From NCBI GenBank assembly GCA_937898095.1, contig CALDKR010000113.1, positions 1-8,256 of the forward strand: 8,256 nt of DNA, given 5' to 3'. The notes beneath the pieces are model-generated. The model had not been told where the DNA came from. It made no database searches and saw only the letters and a program-made list of their open reading frames with translations. The DNA is from an uncultured Rhodoluna sp. (lineage in GTDB: Bacteria > Actinomycetota > Actinomycetes > Actinomycetales > Microbacteriaceae). The translations under genes were made by a program, and so were the position numbers. Below are positions 4,191 to 8,256 of this stretch, piece by piece; the first letter of the stretch is position 1; every line of letters begins with the position of its first letter.

Positions 4191-6869
4191 ATGTCCAAAG
4201 TAAATAGTTTCGGCTCGGCCGACATTCTTAACGTTGGCTCAAAGAGCTACAAAATCTTTCGATTGAACTCAGTTGATTCAAAAACCCTTCCTTACAGCCT
4301 CAAGGTTCTGCTCGAGAACTTGCTGCGCACCGAAGATGGCGCCAACATCACTTCAGATCACATCAACGCATTGGTCAACTGGAACCCAGCCGACGAGCCT
4401 GACGTTGAGATTCAGTTCACGCCGGCTCGTGTAATCATGCAGGACTTCACCGGAGTGCCTTGTGTCGTAGACCTAGCGACTATGCGCGAAGCTGTTGCAG
4501 AACTCGGCGGAGACCCAAAGCGCATTAACCCATTGGCACCAGCAGAGCTCGTGATCGACCACTCGGTGCAGATTGATGTGGCTGGTTCGCCCGATGCGTT
4601 TGAGCGCAACGTTGAGTTTGAATATGCGCGCAACGGTGAGCGCTACCAATTCCTTCGCTGGGGTCAAACAGCGTTCGATGATTTCAAAGTTGTTCCGCCG
4701 GGCACCGGAATCGTGCACCAGGTAAACATTGAATACCTAGCGCGCACCATTATGGCCCGCGAGGTTGACGGTGAGCTTCAGGCTTATCCAGACAGCTGCG
4801 TAGGCACCGACTCGCACACAACAATGGTCAACGGCCTGGGCGTGCTTGGTTGGGGAGTTGGCGGCATTGAAGCAGAGGCGGCAATGCTGGGTCAGCCAGT
4901 GTCGATGCTTATTCCTAAGGTCGTCGGATTCAAATTGACCGGAAAAATCGGCACCGGCGTGACTGCAACCGATGTCGTTTTGACCATCACTGAAATGCTT
5001 CGCAAGCACGGTGTCGTCGGCAAGTTTGTTGAGTTCTATGGCGCTGGCGTTTCGTCAGTTCCACTAGCAAACCGTGCAACCATCGGAAACATGAGCCCAG
5101 AATTTGGTTCAACAGCGGCAATGTTCCCAATTGATGAAGTGACGCTTGATTATCTGCGCATCACCGGTCGTTCACAAGAGCAAATCGATCTAGTCGAGGC
5201 CTATACCAAGGCCCAAGGACTATGGCATGACCCGAGTGTCGAGCCTCGCTTCAGCGAATACCTTGAGCTAGACCTGGCTACCGTTGTTCCGTCAATCGCT
5301 GGCCCTAAGCGCCCGCAAGACCGAATCGTTCTCAGCGAGTCAAAGCAAGCCTTTGAGTCAGTTCTCCCAACCTACTCAGCGACTAGCTCAAAGCCGGTTG
5401 CAGTTTCAGGCCGCGACTTCGAAATCGACAACGGTCACGTTGCAATCGCTTCGATTACCTCTTGCACCAACACTTCGAACCCATCAGTAATGCTCGCCGC
5501 AGGTCTAGTAGCACGCAAGGCTGTAGCTAAGGGCCTAAAAGCTAAGCCTTGGGTGAAGACCTCGCTCGCACCCGGATCGAAGGTTGTCACCGAGTACTAC
5601 AACAAGGCTGGACTAACTAGCGATCTCGACGCGCTTGGCTTCAACTTGGTTGGCTACGGATGTGCCACCTGTATCGGAAACTCGGGTCCGTTGGACGAAG
5701 AAATTTCGGAAGCCATCAATGCAAATGACCTCGCGGTCACTGCAGTGTTGTCAGGAAACCGAAACTTTGAAGGTCGCATCAGCCCTGACATCAAGATGAA
5801 CTATCTTGCTTCACCACCGCTGGTAATCGCCTACGCACTAGCTGGAACCATGGATTTCGACTTCGAGAACGATTCATTGGGCGAAGATTCTGAAGGCAAC
5901 CCGGTCTTCTTGAAAGACATTTGGCCAACCGCCGAAGAGGTTCAAGAGACCATTGATGCATCAATCAACTCAGAGATGTTCAAAACTCAGTACGCAAGCG
6001 TTTTCGAGGGCGACAACCGATGGAAGTCACTCCCTACACCTAAGGGTGACGTATTCGAGTGGGATGCAAACTCGACTTACGTTCGTAGACCGCCATACTT
6101 CGAGGGCATGAAAATGACCCCTGATGCCGTCACCGACATTCACGGAGCTCGTGTGTTGGCAAAACTTGGCGATTCGGTCACCACTGACCACATCAGTCCA
6201 GCTGGTTCAATCAAGGCGGATTCGCCTGCCGGTCAATACTTGACCGAGCACGGCATCTCGCGTGTTGATTTCAACAGCTATGGCTCTCGCCGAGGCAACC
6301 ACGAGGTAATGATCCGCGGAACCTTTGCAAACATTCGTCTGCGGAACCAGTTGCTAAAAGATGTCGAGGGTGGCTACACACGCGATTTCACTAAAGCAGA
6401 CGGCCCTCAGTCGTTTATTTATGACGCTTCTACCAACTACCAGAACGCTGGAGTTCCTCTAGTTATTCTTGGCGGCAAGGAGTACGGCTCAGGTTCGTCA
6501 CGCGACTGGGCGGCTAAAGGAACCAGCCTTCTAGGTGTTCGCGCAGTTATCACCGAGAGCTTCGAACGCATTCACCGCAGCAACCTAATCGGCATGGGCG
6601 TGCTTCCGCTTCAGTTCCCGGCTGGTCAGAGTGCCGATTCGCTAGGTCTCGATGGAACCGAAATCTTCGAAATCGAAGGAATTGAAGAGCTAAACAACGG
6701 TTCAACTCCTAAGACCGTTCGCGTTTCCGCGAAGCCTTCAGAGCACTCAGCTGCAGGCAAGACAGCAATCGAATTCGACGCAGTTGTTCGCATTGACACA
6801 CCAGGAGAAGCCGATTACTACCGCAACGGTGGAATTCTTCAGTACGTCTTGCGCAGCTTGGTGGCCTAG
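4191..6869 (+). CDS. acnA: Aconitate hydratase A (aconitase)
   Basis: Interconverts citrate and isocitrate through cis-aconitate in the TCA cycle, using a [4Fe-4S] cluster; cytoplasmic monomer of the AcnA/IRP1 group. The 892-residue length is right for AcnA. Seen: PARVIMQDFTGVPCVVDLA (78-96), GTDSHTTMVNGLGVLGWGVGG (205-225), cluster cysteine C425 in SITSCTNTSNP, and C491 and C494 in YGCATCIGNSGP, which complete the three cluster ligands; DSVTTDHISPAGSI (661-674), YGSRRGNHEVM (697-707), and the swivel-domain substrate loop GSGSSRDWAAKG (766-777). No gaps or frameshifts. The ATG is fixed by a strong ribosome binding site. It lies 41 bp after DUF3159 and 40 bp before dxs on the same strand. In corynebacteria acn is repressed by an adjacent TetR-family gene, acnR; none is seen in the flanking genes here. 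Confidence 0.97.
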   Translation: MSKVNSFGSADILNVGSKSYKIFRLNSVDSKTLPYSLKVLLENLLRTEDGANITSDHINALVNWNPADEPDVEIQFTPARVIMQDFTGVPCVVDLATMREAVAELGGDPKRINPLAPAELVIDHSVQIDVAGSPDAFERNVEFEYARNGERYQFLRWGQTAFDDFKVVPPGTGIVHQVNIEYLARTIMAREVDGELQAYPDSCVGTDSHTTMVNGLGVLGWGVGGIEAEAAMLGQPVSMLIPKVVGFKLTGKIGTGVTATDVVLTITEMLRKHGVVGKFVEFYGAGVSSVPLANRATIGNMSPEFGSTAAMFPIDEVTLDYLRITGRSQEQIDLVEAYTKAQGLWHDPSVEPRFSEYLELDLATVVPSIAGPKRPQDRIVLSESKQAFESVLPTYSATSSKPVAVSGRDFEIDNGHVAIASITSCTNTSNPSVMLAAGLVARKAVAKGLKAKPWVKTSLAPGSKVVTEYYNKAGLTSDLDALGFNLVGYGCATCIGNSGPLDEEISEAINANDLAVTAVLSGNRNFEGRISPDIKMNYLASPPLVIAYALAGTMDFDFENDSLGEDSEGNPVFLKDIWPTAEEVQETIDASINSEMFKTQYASVFEGDNRWKSLPTPKGDVFEWDANSTYVRRPPYFEGMKMTPDAVTDIHGARVLAKLGDSVTTDHISPAGSIKADSPAGQYLTEHGISRVDFNSYGSRRGNHEVMIRGTFANIRLRNQLLKDVEGGYTRDFTKADGPQSFIYDASTNYQNAGVPLVILGGKEYGSGSSRDWAAKGTSLLGVRAVITESFERIHRSNLIGMGVLPLQFPAGQSADSLGLDGTEIFEIEGIEELNNGSTPKTVRVSAKPSEHSAAGKTAIEFDAVVRIDTPGEADYYRNGGILQYVLRSLVA

Positions 6870-6872
6870 TTT

Positions 6873-6904
6873 TTGGCATAAAACTGCTAAAAATTTGGTT
6901 TAGA
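6873..6904 (+). promoter_or_regulatory. Weak possible dxs promoter in the acnA-dxs gap
   Basis: The 40-bp gap is only about 25 % GC. TTGGCA (6873-6878) matches the -35 consensus at 5 of 6 positions, but the only -10-like hexamer downstream, TTTAGA (6899-6904), is 20 bp away, a poor spacing. Transcription would start at about the dxs start codon. Read-through from acnA is an equal or better explanation, since no terminator stem lies in the gap. Confidence 0.2.
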
Positions 6905-6909
6905 AATTC

Positions 6910-8256
6910 ATGACATTGCTTGAGCGCATCACAGGCCCTAGGGACCTAGATGCGCTCAGCAATGTCGAAATGCTTCAACTTGCTGATGAAATTCGCGAAT
7001 ACCTAATTCAAACCGTCTCTAAAACTGGTGGGCACTTAGGCCCAAATCTGGGTGTAGTAGAGACAACGCTTGCGATTCATAGAATCTTTGACTCACCTAA
7101 AGACTCAATCATTTTCGACACGGGTCATCAGTCTTATGTGCACAAACTGATAACTGGCCGCAGAGACCTCTCAAAGCTAAGAACCAAATCGGGGCCGGCA
7201 GGCTATCCGCAGCGTTCTGAATCAGTTCACGACATTGTAGAGAGTTCGCATGCCAGTTCATCACTCTCTTGGGCTGATGGCATTGCCAAAGCACACCGCC
7301 TAACTGGCGAGAATGACCGCTATGTTGTCGCGGTTATCGGAGATGGCGCACTAACGGGCGGAATGTCTTGGGAGGCCCTCAACAACATCTCAGATGACAA
7401 CGACCGCAAATTAGTGATTGTTGTCAATGACAACGGGCGATCATATGCGCCGACAATTGGCGGACTAGCACGCTATTTGAATGCACTTAGAACAGAACGC
7501 ATTTATCGACGGATGTATCGACTGAGCAAAGCATTCTTCTATCGGTTCGGCCCGCTTGGTCGAATGGCGTTCTCGACCGCTAGAGGCGCCGGAAAAGGCC
7601 TGCTCGGAAGCTTCGCGCCAAAAGGTCTTTTTCCTAATTTAGACATCAAATACATCGGTCCGGTTGATGGACACGATCAGAGCGCAATGGAGCAGGCGCT
7701 TCGCCAGGCCAAGAAATACGGCAATCCTGTAATTGTTCACGCGATAACTCAAAAGGGAATGGGATTCGACCCAGCGCGCTCTGACGAAGCTGACCAGTTC
7801 CACGCCGTGGGTTCAATTGATCCGCTAACCGGCAAGCCACTCGAGGTTTCTAGCAAGCAGTCCTGGACCGACGTCTTTGGAGACAGCTTGGTCGATCTAG
7901 CCGATCAAAACGAGCGCCTGGTTGGCGTGACAGGTGCGATGTTGATTCCGGTCGGTCTAAAGAAATTCGCCGAGAAGCATCCCGATCGAGTTTTTGACGT
8001 TGGCATCGCTGAACAGCACGCCCTCACCAGCGCAGCCGGAATGGCTTTTGGCGGCCTCCACCCTGTTGTAGCGGTTTACGCGACATTCATCAAGCGTGGT
8101 TTCGATCAAGTTTTGATGGACGTAGCCCTTCACAAGGCCGGCGTCACCTTTGTTCTTGACCGAGCCGGTGTCACAGGCCCCGATGGTCCTTCGCATCATG
8201 GCAAGTGGGACCTTGCTTTGCTTCAAATCGTCCCTGGTATTCGAATTGCAGCACCT
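6910..8256 (+). CDS. dxs: 1-deoxy-D-xylulose-5-phosphate synthase, 5' part
   Basis: Condenses pyruvate and glyceraldehyde 3-phosphate to DXP, the first step of the MEP pathway to isoprenoids (also feeding thiamine and pyridoxal synthesis); thiamine diphosphate-dependent. The frame is open from the ATG to the window end, 449 residues of an expected 620-640. Seen: TGGHLGPNLGVVE (39-51), FDTGHQSYVHKL (69-80), SSHASSSLSWADG (112-124), the ThDP site GDG (144-146) through VVNDNGRSYAPTIGG (171-185), YIGPVDGHD (248-256), QKGMGF (281-286), the second-domain catalytic Glu in GIAEQHA (E368), and DRAGVTGPDGPSHHG (417-431). An in-frame stop at 6901-6903 rules out a longer start. No Shine-Dalgarno sequence precedes the ATG. 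A perfect 10-bp inverted repeat lies within codons 4-17. The C-terminal domain is outside the window. Confidence 0.96.
   Translation, partial: MTLLERITGPRDLDALSNVEMLQLADEIREYLIQTVSKTGGHLGPNLGVVETTLAIHRIFDSPKDSIIFDTGHQSYVHKLITGRRDLSKLRTKSGPAGYPQRSESVHDIVESSHASSSLSWADGIAKAHRLTGENDRYVVAVIGDGALTGGMSWEALNNISDDNDRKLVIVVNDNGRSYAPTIGGLARYLNALRTERIYRRMYRLSKAFFYRFGPLGRMAFSTARGAGKGLLGSFAPKGLFPNLDIKYIGPVDGHDQSAMEQALRQAKKYGNPVIVHAITQKGMGFDPARSDEADQFHAVGSIDPLTGKPLEVSSKQSWTDVFGDSLVDLADQNERLVGVTGAMLIPVGLKKFAEKHPDRVFDVGIAEQHALTSAAGMAFGGLHPVVAVYATFIKRGFDQVLMDVALHKAGVTFVLDRAGVTGPDGPSHHGKWDLALLQIVPGIRIAAP
6921..6958 (+). repeat. Perfect inverted repeat inside the start of dxs
   Basis: TGAGCGCATC (6921-6930) and GATGCGCTCA (6949-6958) are exact reverse complements with an 18-nt loop; a flanking U-G pair (6920/6959) would extend the RNA stem to 11 pairs. 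The loop contains the palindrome CCCTAGGG (6936-6943), and AGG (6933-6935) can pair with CCT (6945-6947). The stem begins 8 nt after the start codon, within the region covered by an initiating ribosome. It encodes ordinary Dxs residues, so it costs nothing at the protein level. Confidence 0.75.

Noticed and set aside
4412..5490. Several 65-90 residue open frames on both strands inside acnA
   Set aside because: They are shadows of the intact aconitase frame; compositions are unlike real proteins and no start signals are present.
6870..6909. T-run directly after the acnA stop as an intrinsic terminator
   Set aside because: TTTTT follows the stop with no GC-rich stem before it; the remaining repeats in the gap are short and AT-only.
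6936..6943. CCCTAGGG palindrome in dxs as a separate regulatory site
   Set aside because: An 8-bp palindrome is expected by chance in this length; it is only noted as part of the larger hairpin loop.
7109..8226. Minus-strand open frames inside dxs
   Set aside because: The plus-strand Dxs frame is continuous and carries every expected motif, so these are antisense shadows.
1..8256. CRISPR arrays, tRNA or rRNA genes, insertion sequences, toxin-antitoxin or defence genes
   Set aside because: No spaced direct repeats, tRNA-like folds, transposase motifs or terminal repeats were found; nearly all bases are taken by recognised housekeeping genes.

Overview
The window looks like chromosomal housekeeping DNA from an actinobacterium, most likely a small-genome, moderate-GC member of the Microbacteriaceae of the freshwater Rhodoluna/Aquiluna type. 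Four things point there: the actinobacteria-specific families present (SepH, DUF4193, DUF3093, DUF3710, DUF3159), their order around dut, base composition near 50 % GC (low for the phylum), and very tight packing. The genus-level placement is inference; the phylum is well supported.

Layout, left to right. (1) 1-521 (+): the 3' end of a nucleotide pyrophosphatase/alkaline-phosphatase superfamily gene, cut by the window edge. (2) 530-1498 (-): sepH, the FtsZ-associated septation protein, convergent with the first gene across 8 bp. (3) 1499-1667: a 169-bp divergent promoter region. (4) 1668-1958 (+): a DUF4193 zinc-ribbon protein. (5) 1955-2407 (-): a DUF3093 membrane protein whose stop codon overlaps the DUF4193 stop in one CTAG. 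(6) 2430-4149 (+): a compact operon of dut, DUF3710 and DUF3159, with junctions of a 2-bp gap and then a 1-bp overlap. (7) 4191-6869 (+): acnA, aconitase. (8) 6910 to the window end (+): dxs, the first enzyme of the MEP isoprenoid pathway, cut at residue 449. There are no RNA genes, mobile elements, CRISPR arrays or broken genes. No gap between genes exceeds 169 bp.

Functionally the window joins dUTP clean-up (Dut), the TCA cycle (AcnA), isoprenoid precursor synthesis (Dxs) and cell division (SepH) with four actinobacterial conserved proteins of unknown role. I see no accessory or defence system. The most interesting signals are small and regulatory: a 22-bp divergent gap in which DUF3093 and dut each seem to start leaderless from -10 hexamers sharing a central TA; a short hairpin burying the acnA ribosome binding site; a perfect 10-bp inverted repeat inside the first codons of dxs, which has no Shine-Dalgarno site; and an apparently shortened version of the gene block usually found between dut and dxs.
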